A stretch of 64,000 nt of DNA, taken from Gnetum montanum (taxonomy: Eukaryota; Streptophyta; Gnetopsida; Gnetales; Gnetaceae). The translations under genes were made by a program, and so were the position numbers. The notes below the pieces were generated by a model that was given only the letters and a program-made list of their open reading frames with translations, did no database searches and had not been told where the DNA came from. Where the stretch lies: positions 166,326-230,325 of the forward strand of contig MNCI01022230.1 of NCBI GenBank assembly GCA_015680685.1, read 5' to 3'. The stretch's first letter is position 1. Every line of letters begins with the position of its first letter. Below are positions 23,670-35,589 of this stretch, in pieces.

Positions 23670-23965
23670 AAGGCTATGGAAGGCTGTAATAATGCATTTG
23701 TGGAATTTCTTAAGTCAACTTAGATAAACACCTTAGATCTTTTTATCAAAGCTAATTTCAACTTAGACTAGGATGTTTTTTCTAAATTTGTAAAGTAATT
23801 CCAGTTGGTCATAATGTAAGGCCATGGAAGATTGTAATGATGCTTTCTTGTGGAATTTCTTAAGCTAATTTAAATAAACACCTTAGAGCTTTTTATAGAG
23901 TCTAATTTCACCTCTAAGTAGGATGTCTTTTCCAAATTTGTTAAGAAATTTCCATCAGTCATAAT
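23670..23965. repeat. 148-bp tandem duplication
   Basis: 23670-23817 and 23818-23965 are recognisably the same sequence: 'aaggc-atggaag', 'tttcttgtggaatttcttaag'-like and 'ttaaataaacaccttaga' blocks in the same order, with scattered substitutions. It ends 15 bases before the ATG of the plus-strand gene, so it may have been part of its 5' region. Confidence 0.75.
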
Positions 23966-23980
23966 GTTTTTGTTTTGGAT

Positions 23981-26900
23981 ATGCAAGGTTTATTTGAAGT
24001 CCATTCTCATCAACGTGGAGTTGGTGGACATTATGTACTACATTGGTCATTCCAAGACCAATACACCTCTCCCTGATACACCTTTGGGGAAGCTATCACT
24101 ATGGTTTTGACCTAGGCAAGGGAATTCATTGCCTACATTCTACAAAATCTCAGTATGATGTTATGGTCACACTTGTTGGTAGATGTGGCTAGGACCATAG
24201 TGGATACTTTGTTGCCTTGAACATTCAACTTGATTTTCAAGTTTATCATTGAAAATCTACCTTCTAGGACATTAGGAAAAATAGTAGACACCATCAGCCC
24301 ATGTTACTTGATGAAGATTTGGATGATGCCAAAGTATAGCTAGTACAATGCTAACAATACTTTGATGATGATGCATAGGGTCAACACATTGCTCTAGAAC
24401 TTGCCTAGCACCATGTATCATCTACTAGGGTAAGCATAGTTGTTATAGTATTTTCATGTTTTTCTAACTTTACTAGCTAAACTACCTTTCCTAACTTCAT
24501 TGGTCTTATTACCTTCTTACAGGTACAATATCAATGATTAAGGCTTGATCATTAATGATCAAACCTTGGTAGTGGCTCAAACTACCCTAGATGAAGTCAC
24601 CAAGGGTCCCTAGATTAGAAATATTATGTATCAATAGTTAAGAAGGGATTTTGATGCTTATGCTACAAGGTTTTACCTTGTATAAAATAAGTTCAAGGAT
24701 GATGGGACAATGCACAACTAGTGGGTAGATTTCGATAACTCCATGGATCATATCCTTGCAGCTAGAACTCTACTCAAACCACATCGAAGAAGAAGAGGAA
24801 AGGTAAACATAAAGGCTATAGCTTTTAGTGTTTTATGGTTATAAAATTTCAAGCATCTTATTGCTTTTACTAGTTGTTATACTTTCTTATATTTATGCTA
24901 AACTTTAGTTGTTGCTTTGTAGGACCTTCCACCTCTATTGATGTCACCATACCACTTTCAAGGGCATATCATGAGAACACCCTCATCCTGAAGTTTGGTG
25001 AGGTGATACCAATATAGAAGTGGCTGAGGGAAAGGTGCCTAGGTACATTCAAGTAAAAATCTAATGTGTACATTTACTTGATGTATTTCTGGCACCTATC
25101 CCTTCCATCCCTATTGTGGAGATGTTGCATGTCATCGACTCCTTTAATGAGAAGGCTAGTCATTTTACCACCATCATCTAGGGTGTAAAAGTTAACATGG
25201 ATATTGATGAGGGCCTCTATTGCAACTTGTTTGATGTCCCTGCTGATGGGGAAAAGGTTCCAACAAGAATACTAAAGGAATTAGGCCATCATGATGAAGT
25301 TTTAGAGTGGCTTGGTGCCAACATGGATCACTCTAGAATTTCCATGGATGGCTCCATGAACCTTGTCCTTTGTTCAAGTCTTGTGCATTTCCTAAACTAT
25401 TGTTGCCAAAGAATGTGATTTCCATCACACAAGGTGGACCTTTAAGAAGGTCCTGATGGATGGAACTAGGTTTAATTGGATAGTTACTTTGGTTGTTGGG
25501 CTTTAGGAGGAGATCCTTAGACTTTTCATACATACCTCAACAATAATTCACATGCACTTTCCATTTTTTGTAGGTTATTTAAAGAGGTTTTTAAATTTTC
25601 TAGTGATGCATAGGAATGGATGATGGATTCCCCAAGACCAAAGCTAACTCTTCAATCCTTGGATAAATCACATTTTTCCAACAATGTAAGCCCATAATCC
25701 ACTAGAGGGAATGGATGATAGATTGTCTATCACCACCAAGGATCTCAATCTTAGGCATGTAAGTTCCCTAATAGCATGGATGATGAGGAGCCTCTTACAT
25801 TTCTAGTGAGCATTCTAAAGGTCAAAAGACTACATAGGAAAGCCAAAGGTGCAACTAGAGAGAAACTTAAGAGGTTCATGGAGGATGCACCACTGTAATC
25901 AGACCAACCTATCCAAAAGAGGCTTAAGCTTAAGCTTAGGCCATCACAATAGGCAGTCATAGGTATGCTTTGTTTAAGTTTTTATATTTTATGTTTTAAA
26001 GCTTATGGCTACTTTATGGTTTCATGTGTTAACCAATTTTTATGTGCTATGGTTGTAGATAAATGTTAGCCTATGATAGCCCAAGATGCCATGGAGGTAG
26101 AACAAAGGTGTGTAGAAGAGGCACTATTAAAGCAACCTAAGGTTGAAGGGCTTGGTGATGTGATTATAAATAATCTAGATGCCTTTTTCGATGACATGAT
26201 GCCCAATACATCTGTCATCATCATCCCAAAGGAGGAAGAGGAGGAGGAGGCAAGTGTGCCCATGTCTAAATATTTTTATTATATCTTATAGTTTAATTTT
26301 GGTTTTCATCCTAACCATTTGATAACTGTTATTATTATAGTACTTCTTGAGCCATCAGTGCAAGCTCCTATCCCTAAGTTTCATGTGCAACCATGGGTGG
26401 AGACTCTAGACAAGGTGGAGTTTATGCATGGGATGGCTAAGGACATCATTGACTAGTTGCAACATGTTACACCTGAGATAGGTAAAGAATTCATTTTATG
26501 TGCCTTAGTTATTTGTCTATGCTATAGGTTATTCTTGTGTCATGGATATTTTAGGTTGTAAATTATGTTTATGATTGTATTTCATGCTTTTGTAGTGCCT
26601 TCTATGAAGTGGGATCCCAGTAGAGACATGGAGATTAAATCCTCACCTAAGCTTTCCTTTGATGTATCTAGTGTATCCTTGAAGTTGTATAAGAATTCTA
26701 CTAATCTAGAGAGGTCCAAAAAATCCCTATTGGAGGAAATTTTGACCTTAATTAAGAAGACTTAATGACATGAGGAAACTATTAGAGATCTCTGAGACCA
26801 CAAGGCCTTTGTAAAAGCCCAAGTGGCTAACTCAGGGAAATTGTAGACTATGGAGATCACATGGGCCCACTATTGGCATGTAATTTAGGAAAAATTAGCA

Positions 26901-27386
26901 ATCTTATATGAGATGGCAAAACAATGTATGTAGATGGACCTCATCTCCCAAATTATTGAGGACTAGAAAGACCACTACACTTGGATCCTAAAATGGGATA
27001 AGAAGCAAAAGGTCAAGAAGTGATAGTACAAGGTGGATCGTGGGGCCTACCTTAAGTTAGTCAGAGAGGATTCGTTTGAATGGTGTAAGAGAGAGCTATT
27101 CATCCAAGGAATTTAGGTGGAGAGTGCTTATTAGCTCTTTGAAAGTACTCTCATAGTGGAGCAATCCCCTACTACTTAGATTTACACTACTGTAGGCAAT
27201 ACCTCTATGGTTGCTATTACCTAGGAGTCACCTACTTGGACTATGATAGATAGGACCAGCATCCTTTCTGGCATTGATCCTGGGGATGTTTACTAGGTCA
27301 ACATGATGAAGGACTAGATCCTCCATCATTTGGAGGAAGGCCTTCCACATCTACTGTTGAAAGTTATGAAGCCAAAATCCCCATAG
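23981..27386 (+). pseudogene. Decayed multi-exon gene antisense to the Tat/Ogre element
   Basis: A gene-like unit on the strand opposite to the host retrotransposon. From ATG 23981 a frame runs to a donor after 24429. Inferred exons: 23981-24429, 24523-24802, about 24923-25700 (frame disturbed), about 25780-25962, 26059-26253, 26341-26481 and 26596-27386, perhaps one more from 27477. Introns start GT and end AG, and phases fit across introns 1, 4, 5 and 6 (2, 1, 1, 1). Remaining stops are mainly TAG or TAA where Gln would fit. Exon 2 ends in a basic HRRRRGK stretch; exon 4 has a QKRLKLKL basic patch; exon 5 an acidic tract; the last long exon is helical and rich in Lys, Glu and Gln. No domain was recognised. 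Additional and antisense ORFs are known in Ogre/Tat elements, some related to plant mobile domains, but whether this is one of them is untested. Confidence 0.6.
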
Positions 27387-27589
27387 GTTTGATATATTTT
27401 ATGCTTTCTATTTTTAGTTTTTGTTCATGGTCTTGGCTATGGGTTGCTAACTAGCTATGCGTTGTTGTATTTTAAGCATCAAGACATATTGGCAGCCTGA
27501 ATGGTGAGGATGGAAATGATATACCACTTCCTCTTGCAGATGCCCCTCAATAGCCTCCATTAGCTTAGTTTAGCATGTTGGCTACATAT

Positions 27590-28260
27590 TTTTATTTTCA
27601 TGTTGATGACTATGATTAGCCAAGACTAGGTTATAGATAGTTGTTATTATTTTTTGACATTTTTGCCACATAGTGTGGCCATGGTTATGTATGTTATGAA
27701 TACTTTAAATTTAAATTTAAAATTTTGGTTTTTATTTTTGGCTATATGTATCTATATTTGTACTAATGTTGTGAATAGTATGAATGGCTACGTTGACATT
27801 TTGGTCATAACATTAAATGGCTAATCAATGCGATAATAGGCTAAACAAAAAGAAGTATAGTGATAGAGAAGATGTTCGTGACTTTTAGGCCATCACAGAT
27901 ACATGTTATATTGTGTTGCCATTTTAAGGCCATGGTGGATCATATTTCTAGTTCAAAGTATTAGAGAACTACCATGCCCGTTTAAAGTTATAATGACTGC
28001 AATTTTTCCAATTTAAGGCCAAATTGGACCATGTTGTATGATTATCTTTGCTAGTTTAAGGCCATGGCAAGCCATCATGCTAGTTTAAGGTCTTAGTAGA
28101 TCATTGTTTTGGATATTTTATGTTTTAAGGCTTTTTTGATGTTTATTACATGAGTAAAATAAAAATAAAAAGAAATGCTATAATAAGTAAAAATGCAAAT
28201 GAAAGTAGAAACTTAGGCTATATGCATAAAGAGTAAAACAAAGCACATAAAAAGGTATAA
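27590..28260. other. Right edge of the Tat/Ogre spacer
   Basis: Non-coding and AT-rich. At 27890-28130 there are about five copies of the 'tttaaggccatggcaagccat' motif family also present at 18.26-18.6 kb. An A-rich stretch at 28140-28250 also resembles 18050-18250 ('aaagcacataaaaaggt' versus 'aaagggcacataaaaggt'). Confidence 0.45.
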
Positions 28261-28479
28261 CAAATTAGGCTACATGGCTATTGGTGCATATGGGCATGAG
28301 ATGAAAAAGTTAAGGTGAACTTTACTTGTGAATATTCTTCCTAATCTTTGCAAGATTAGGGAATTAGTAATGACTAGTCTACACAAGCTTATATTCACCA
28401 TCCCCTTGGCTGACAATGTTAAAAGGGAGTTCATCCAATAGTGAATCCTATTGCTTATTGTTCTTATCATTGGATTTTT

Positions 28480-29180
28480 TCCCTCTTTTAGGTTGTTTTA
28501 TTTCATGGTTGGGAGCTTCTTCTTAAAGCTTCACTTCAGACCCCTACTCTATGTTGACATTATTGATAGCTAGGGAAACCATGCTATCACCATTAATAAT
28601 GATTTTAGCTCCCTTGTAAGGGAGGTAAATTTTTTGATGGATGGGTGAGGAAACAACTTGTAATTAAGCCAACCAAGGTCTTCCTATGATAATGTTGAAT
28701 CCTAGTATCTTCTACATCATCAAGAAATTGGCAATTTTGGGGAATTTCTCTCCTACCACAAAGTCTATGAAGATATACCCCTTGATAGAAATCCTTGATC
28801 CATTAAAAGTCTAAGGGTAGCTATTGATGTAGGCTATATTTGCTCAATTAGGTCCAAGCATTCAATGATGGTGCATGGGATGATGTTAGTTATGGATCCA
28901 TCATCAACACACATCCTATGTACTTTAAACTATCCTATGCATATCATTATGAATAGAGGAGCCCTAGTTACTTCACCATTTTGGGTATTAAACTTGATTT
29001 TTGTATTGCAAAATACTAGGGATGATGACTTGCCCTCCCTTGCTAAGGGAGGAACCATTACTACATGGATCACTTCCTCATTAGTGGGGATGTCCTCACT
29101 AATGGGGATAGAAGTCAACATTTTGACTAGTGCCTCATGATGTGTGGTGAAAGTCATGATCAAGTCATACAAGATTAAAG
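28480..29180 (-). pseudogene. Tat/Ogre protease
   Basis: Minus-strand frames show a retropepsin-like domain that would cut Gag-Pol. The active-site region at about 28895-28910 reads VDDGSITNIIP where D-S/T-G-A-S is usual. Further on are FIDFVVGEKFP and the GFNIIIGRPWL motif (ILGRPWL in relatives) near 28680. The frame before it (28930-29172) is open for 80 residues. Frame changes occur at about 28800 and near the end. Confidence 0.7.
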
Positions 29181-31948
29181 TTTTATTCTTCTACTTGAGG
29201 GATTGCCTAACTTGGCCTATCACATTGAGGAATTTTTCATCATTAGCCATGGACTTGTCACCCCTATTTTTCTTTACTTTCTCCATGTGCCCCAAAATGT
29301 GAACTTTAGCTTTAGGTTATTGTTGTTGGAGCTTTTCCTCATTGTTCTAGATATGGAATTTTTGGTCCTCCTATGGCTTTTTGGTTGAAGGGGGTAGAGA
29401 AGAGGAGTTCATTAGTATAGCCAAAATGGGATTTGGCTTTAGTGGGTCCACTTCCTCTTATGCCTCAATCAGCTTATCACCCTAGTTATTAGGCTTTTGC
29501 TTATGCTTCTTCCTTTGTTTGGTTGAAGTTTTTTGGTTGTCAGTCATTGGTTGTGAGTTAGAGGTAGTAGTATTAGCGACCATATGAGGTCATTGTGCAA
29601 TTGTTTGGGCTACAATTTTTTGTGTTGTGTTAGGTTGGGACCTCTTAATAACAAAAGGATCTCTTGAAGGCACTCATGATGGCACTCTTATGATGAAGGC
29701 ATATCTTGATCTAGTGGATGCTAAAGAAGCCCTTTCCTCACAAGGGGGTACTTGGATCACAAATGGTTCTCTTGGGGATTTCCAATCATCATCGATGTTG
29801 AATGTTGAAATGATGTAAGGGCTATTATTATTATTCAATGGGTCTTTGTAGACATACATCAACTAATTTTTTGGTCAAACTAGGTTGGAAGCATTTAAGA
29901 CCAATTTTTCCCTATATATCATCCTCTGCAGGTCATCCCTGAGTGTGAGGGAAAAGTCTATGCCATGACTAGGTAGTTGGTGATAGTGGCAAAAGTGATC
30001 TAACTTGAAGTACTTAGGTAGTTTAGGGTCATCTTTCATTTCTATAGTGGGATCTTTTAATATTTTACAAAGCCTATCATGCTTCTTTTGGAAGCTTCAG
30101 ACATTTTTTCGTATTGAATACACCCATTTTTCAAAAGTTATTCTAATAGTTCTGATGATTTTAATGGAAATTTAGTGTATTTGGACATGTCCTTTCTTTC
30201 AAAATTATGTTTGGTTGTTGTCAATGCAATGGCCCTAGAGATTGATGATTGGTTATTATGGTCATTGATTGGGACCTTGGGTGGGGTTGGTCCTTGGTGC
30301 CTAATATTTGGCCTTTATTGCTTTGGTCACAATTGCTACTGTTGTATTGTTTTGTTTGTTTCTCTTGATATGTTGATTTTTATATGCTATGTAGGCTAGA
30401 TCATGATTGGCCCTTGTAGCATCCTTTATATTTCTACTTTGAGAAAAAGCTTGGCTGAGAGACCATGGGTTAAGGTAGTAGATCGTGGACTTGATGAAGT
30501 CATTAACCACTACCTTAAATATGGCCAACAGGTGGGCTTCAGATATATCCTTTGGTATTTCATTCAAAAATTCATTCCACTAATAAATGAACTTCTGTAA
30601 GTGTTCTAGGGTTTCCTGCTTCACCTTCATAAGTTGGTCAAGCATTGTGTCAAACTTAAAGTTATACTTGAGGTAGTTAACAAACTAGGAAATTAACTCC
30701 TCTAGAGAGGATATAGTCCCCTAGGAAATGCATGATACCAATCAAGTGCTTCCCCAATCAAAGACATGTGGAAAATCCTCATGATGGTAAGAGGCCATGG
30801 TTGTAAGACTAAGCATTTGGATCAAAAAGTAATAAGGTGAGCATTAGGATTACCTTCTCTATTATATTTGTAAAATTGAGGAAGAGGAACACTAGGAGGA
30901 AGTGGGACTACAATAATGATTGGATCATCTTGGTAGAAGTCCATAATCTTGACTATTTGTGAAGTAGAGGCTTTAAATCTCTTCAATTCCTCTGTTAGGT
31001 CTTAGATCATCTACAAAGCTTGATCTAGGTCTTTTTTTGGGCCCATTGGCTATGGGGCTTGTATGTATGCTTGTGGCATTTGTTGTGAGGCTTGTTGCCT
31101 CACTATGGGTTGCAAGACAAAAGGAAGTGGTTGCATTATGGTTTCGACTTGTTGGCCAAATAAAGAAAAGGATGTTTGTGTACTTGAGACATAAATGGGA
31201 TAAATGGGGTGTGTGATCCTTGAGTTGATTGAGGTCCCATGGTGAGCCTCACATGGGTAGTTAATGGATTGTGGTAGTAAAAACCACCATCAATGGTTGC
31301 ACAGATCAAGGCTCTGTAGTGAATGACACAAATGTGTTATAGATTATTAGCTATGATGTTGATTGAGTTTGATGTATGGCTATGTTTGATGTGGGACTAG
31401 CCATGATAGGGTAGGAGGAAGTGGAAGATGGTGGCACCATGCCCATGGAGAAAAAAAAGCATTAGAGGAAAGAACTATGACCTTGGGGGATGTTTGTTGG
31501 AACAATCATTCTAGGATGTTTTTAGGCTTAGATTCCATCCTAAATTCATCCTCCTCCTCTTGTTGCTCTTTTGATCCATGCTTGTCATCTTCTTCTTCCA
31601 TAGTAATCAATTGAGCCAGGATGTTAGCATAGATATTGGTTAGAGGTATTTGGTCATATAGGGAAGGGAGACACTCTTTTCCATCCTAATGTATGAGCTT
31701 AAACTCCGTTTTTACTTAGCTTCCACATGTTGAATCATGAGGTTGGCCTACATTTTTGGTGTAAATGTAGTGATAACAATCTTTATTTATGGAAGTAAAG
31801 TTGGGACTTTCCCCTTGACCCTTAAAGACTACATACACTTGATGATGGTAGGGTCTTTGGGATCATAGACCCTTATGGCATGTTGTCTAGGACCTTCACT
31901 AATAAGGGTGAAGGACAATTTGGAGGACTATTGGAAAGACATGGCCAT
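29181..31948 (-). pseudogene. Tat/Ogre gag
   Basis: The first ATG of the frame is at 31948-31946, just inside the leader repeats. The capsid core is clear at about 31000-30400: SYHHEDFPHVFDW, a VNYLKYNFKFDTMLDQLMK helix region, EIPKDISEAHLL and IKSTIYYLNPWS, a layout typical of Tat/Ogre capsids. At 30005-29920 a FCHYHQLPSHGIDF stretch stands for the C-H-H-C nucleocapsid motif of this group, with the last Cys lost. The protein would package element RNA. Several stops replace Gln codons, and one or more frameshifts are present near 30700. Confidence 0.75.
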
Positions 31949-31960
31949 AGTGTTGAGAAT

Positions 31961-32900
31961 GGCTTAAAATAGGTTATAAATGATGAAATAGAAGTAAATT
32001 CTAGCAAATTGGATTCATATACTTTTAAACAAAATAAAAATGTCCAAAAATGAAGTACTTACTATAATTAGTAAGGGGGGTGCAGGGTAAGGGGGGTTTA
32101 CCCATTTACCAAAAAATGGAAAGCTAGGAAAGTTGCTGTTAAGCCTCACCCATGTTGGCCTTCCAACTACCTCTACACTAGGTATCGCAGGGGGGGAAAG
32201 AAAGGGGATGAGATAATGAGAATCTCACACCTTATAACCCAATTTTGACAAGGGAGAAGACTAAAAATTATAGATGTGAAAAATAACTTAAAATAGATTA
32301 TAAATAGAAATAATAGAGGTGGATCTCAATAAGTGGAATTCCAAAATGATCAAAGGAAGGAAAAATGGCTAAAAATGGAACACTTACTAAAATTAGTAAG
32401 TGGGGGTAAAGGAGTTTACCCTTTTACCAAAAATGAAAAGCTAGGAAAGCTATTGTTAAGCCTAACCTATGTTCGCCTTCCAATTGCCTCTACACTAGTT
32501 ATGGCAAGAGGAAAGAAGGATGGCATGAGATAATTGGAATCACACACCTTCTAACCAACATTAACAAGGGAAAAGGGTAAAAATTACAGATGCAACAAAT
32601 GGCTTAAAATAGGTTATAAATGATAATAATAGAGGTGGATCCTAATAAGTGGAATTTAACAATGATCAAAGGAAGTAAAAAAGCTAAAAATGGAGCACTT
32701 AATAAAATGATCAAAGGAAGTAATAGAGTTTACCCCTTTACCAAAAATGAAAAGCTGGAAAAGTTGGTGTTAAGCCTCATCCACATTGGCCCTCCAATTG
32801 CCTCTACACTGGATATAGTAAGGGGGGAAATGAAGGGGGATGAGATGATGGGAATCTCACATCTTCTAACTCAACATTGTTGTGGGAAAGGCTAAAAAAT
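31961..32900. repeat. Three tandem units of about 320 bp in the Tat/Ogre leader
   Basis: Units begin near 31963, 32287 and 32603 with 'cttaaaatag-ttataaat'. Each contains 'ggggg-aa-ggagtttaccc', 'aaaaatg-aaagctaggaaag' and 'ttaagcct-acc'-like blocks and ends with 'aagggagaag'-like sequence. Offsets are 324 and 316 bases. On the element's own strand they lie between the 5' LTR and gag. Confidence 0.85.
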
Positions 32901-33404
32901 AGAGTGGAAAGTTTGGATTTTCCCACTAAAACTTGGTTTTAGTAGGCTNTGAAAGGGCTACACCACTAACTTTAGAAACTAGAAAAATTGAAATTAGTAG
33001 TAAAAAGAAAAGGGGAAAGGTTTCAATGCTAGCTTTGGAGCTGAAAAATTCACAATTGGTATGAAAAGTTACCACCCAACCACCTTTAACTTTCACACTA
33101 TAGTTCTAATCACAAGGGGGAAAGGGAAACATTGATCATTTGAAAGTTTTGGTGGGATGCCAATGTTGGTTTTCAAATTCATAGCAACTATTATGAAAAT
33201 CTTGAAAACCTGAACACCTGCAACTTCCATGCTGGGCTTTGATTGTAGAAGGAGGAATGGGTAATAACATTTTTTAATGGAAAAATTCAAAGGTTTTGAA
33301 GCAACAAATTGCAAATTATAGGATTATAGGAAATGTTGGAAATGATGGTTATAAGATTGGATGTAGAAATTGAGCGGAGGCCCTCCTTCTAGTGCTAAGA
33401 AAAC
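32901..33404. other. Tat/Ogre leader next to the 5' LTR
   Basis: Non-coding. The primer-binding site should directly follow the 5' LTR on the minus strand (33404 downwards, reading GTTTTCTTAGCACTAG), but this does not match a tRNA end I recognise. Contains the ambiguous base at 32949. Confidence 0.4.
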
Positions 33405-34920
33405 TATTACGAACAAAAAAATTGATTGCTAAAAAGATCAATGGATCCAGTACATAGAAATCCTTAACCCATGAACCCCCAGGGCCTCTAGAAAAAATGG
33501 GATAATAAAATGTAAAATGGGATAATAAAATTAACTAGGGACTTAAAAAATGTAAAATGGGATAATAAAAATAGAATTTTGAGATAGATAATAGATCTAA
33601 ATAATCCATAGAAAATAAAAATATATATTTTTTGCACAAAACTTATAACTTAAATATTTATTGAGAAAGAATAAAGAATAAGTTAGGGAAATGTGTACAA
33701 ATGATGCCTGAGTGGATAACAGGGGGTTCACTTGGACAAGGGTTCAAGGTCCATTGAAGTTGATGCAGTCAACTCCATGAGCGGATGTCCTACCACTCCT
33801 AATGCTATTGAATCTTTAATGCTACTACTCTAGATTTGTAATTTTGGCTATGGTGAGGGTTGCAAAGTGTGAAGAATATAGGCTTCCCAAGTGCTTTATG
33901 CTAGGAGTTGGAAATCCCAGGATTGCAACATAGAGCTTGAAAATTCACAAATCCCAAAGGAAGTTACAAGGTCCCAAGGTTATAGGTTTTCCACATTGGG
34001 TTTAATAGAATACACATGTGGAAACGTGTAAGAACTCTTGAGTGCTTGAGAATGCCCAAGTGTAGAACTATGAACAAATTTTTGGACTATGTAAAAATTA
34101 TGTAACCAATGAAAATAGTATAGGATTGCAAAAGCGTTTGTATGCCCAAAAGTTGTTGAACCTATAAATGGTGTTTGAGGCTAGTTTTATTAGGTCTTAG
34201 GCCATGAATGGTGTTGCAAAATGGTTGTAGTTTGGTTGAAATTTGGTTGTATACTGGCTACAAATTTCTACCTTGTACAAGTGAGATGGGTGCCCAAATT
34301 TGGAAGGTTACTATATATAGTAAGTGTCTTCCCCCATAGTCATTCCATTTACTATAAATAGTAATTAGGGCACACCTTCTATGTTGGAGATGAACCTTCC
34401 ATACTGAGCCTTCTACCTTCCTTGATGGAGTGGTTGGTCAATGTTGGAATGCATGGAGTGTTGAAATTTGGCTCTTTTGGCTTCCACACTAGGGAATGTA
34501 GTTTCCATGTTGGGGGAAAAGTTTCTAAGCTAAGGGAAAAATTACCAACTTCTCCACATTGGGAGTAGGTGAGATTCACCACCACCACCAAACCTCCACC
34601 CCCCCCCCACCCCACTCTAAAGTATTTCCAACATAGAAAAATGTATACTTTCATAAAACCCATCAAATTGCCATTTTTGGCATTACAAAAGGTAATTTTG
34701 ACCCCCCTCTCAAGCCCAAACATAAACACCAAGTGACTTTTTTTTCACTTGGGGAATGAAGCTTTGACAACTTATGAGGCATTTTTCAGCCTCAAAAGTA
34801 TGGAATATGCAAGATTTCCCTCCATGGATTACAATCTTCACATTTACAATGAAATTTTACCTTAGGTTTTATGGGTTGAAAGCTAGATGATGAAAACATG
34901 AAAATTCTTCTGGTTTTTTA
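33405..34920 (-). repeat. 5' LTR of the Tat/Ogre element
   Basis: 1516 bp, homologous to 12865-14290. The extra length comes mainly from additional copies of 'aaaatgggataataaaa' at 33490-33570, present about three times here and once in the other LTR. The 117-residue minus-strand frame at 34379-34732 lies wholly inside the LTR and has Gly and Val runs, so it is not a gene. Confidence 0.85.
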
Positions 34921-34925
34921 GTAGA
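34921..34925 (+). repeat. Right target-site duplication (GTAGA)
   Basis: Partner of GTAGG at 12860-12864. Confidence 0.75.
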
Positions 34926-35420
34926 CATACAATAGAATTAGAATAACAAGTAGTAGCAATTTGGGCCTTATATGAAAAAGAATTTATCAACAAAAAGGAT
35001 GCTTTACAGAAGCTACATGTTGTGAACTTTGAATTGAAAGTTGTAAAGGCTAGCTCTTAGGGCTAGAATGATATTGTAGCTAACCTAGCCAAAAGAATGT
35101 TAGATTATCAAGAACTGCAAAAAATGGTTAGAGCATTCAAAGAAGAATGATGACAATTTGTGGCATGGTACATCAAGGAAAATCAAATGTTTTTGCAACT
35201 GCCATGTCCATGGGATGTACTAGCCCCATCACATGTTGCACAACAAGCATGGATGGTACATGATCCCAAAATAGAGGAAGCAAATCATTAGGCACTACCA
35301 AATAGATATTAGTTCAAAAATCCTAATGACAAAGGAAATCAATAGATGGAATAGCCATCACCATCAGCCACTTAGACTACATCAAGCTCCTTCAAGTTTT
35401 TGTCTTGTTTTTATTTTGTT
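34926..35420 (+). pseudogene. Element A: 3' ORF, second part
   Basis: Continues the frame broken at 12864. Blocks such as 'tatatgaaaaagaattt', 'aatgatattgtagc-aac' and 'tggtacatgatcccaaaatag' match element B at 45270-45570 in order and spacing. The sequence is Lys, Gln and Glu rich and ends in a His/Pro-rich stretch near 35340. Stops are present. Confidence 0.65.
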
Positions 35421-35589
35421 TTATCAAACAACTATGTCAAAAAAATTGTACAAACACCATTGCAACATTCAAAGTCATGTAAATAATATATTAGCCATGA
35501 CTATTCAAATCTACCTTCCAATTTTGTAAGGGACTCTATCCTCATTGTGTTTTAACTTGAGGACATGTTTCCAGTCAATAATGAGGGTA

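Larger units (their letters stand above)
12865..34920 (-). mobile_element. 22-kb Tat/Ogre-type LTR retrotransposon nested in element A
   Basis: Two related LTRs (12865-14290, 33405-34920) and a near-perfect 5-bp duplication bound a 22,056-bp element that reads on the minus strand. Order: 5' LTR, leader with a 3-fold repeat, gag (ATG at 31948), protease, a spacer of about 10 kb, reverse transcriptase with the PIDY-EW-SNIV type signature, RNase H, integrase, polypurine tract, 3' LTR. The great length, the long gap between protease and polymerase and the extra gene are features known from the Ogre branch of Tat. Every frame carries stops. The spacer could instead be another element inserted later, but no LTR pair, terminal inverted repeat or target duplication was found at its edges. 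Confidence 0.85.

Noticed and set aside
34379-34732. 117-residue minus-strand frame
   Set aside because: Lies wholly within the LTR, has homopolymer Gly/Val from a C-run and no counterpart in the other LTR.
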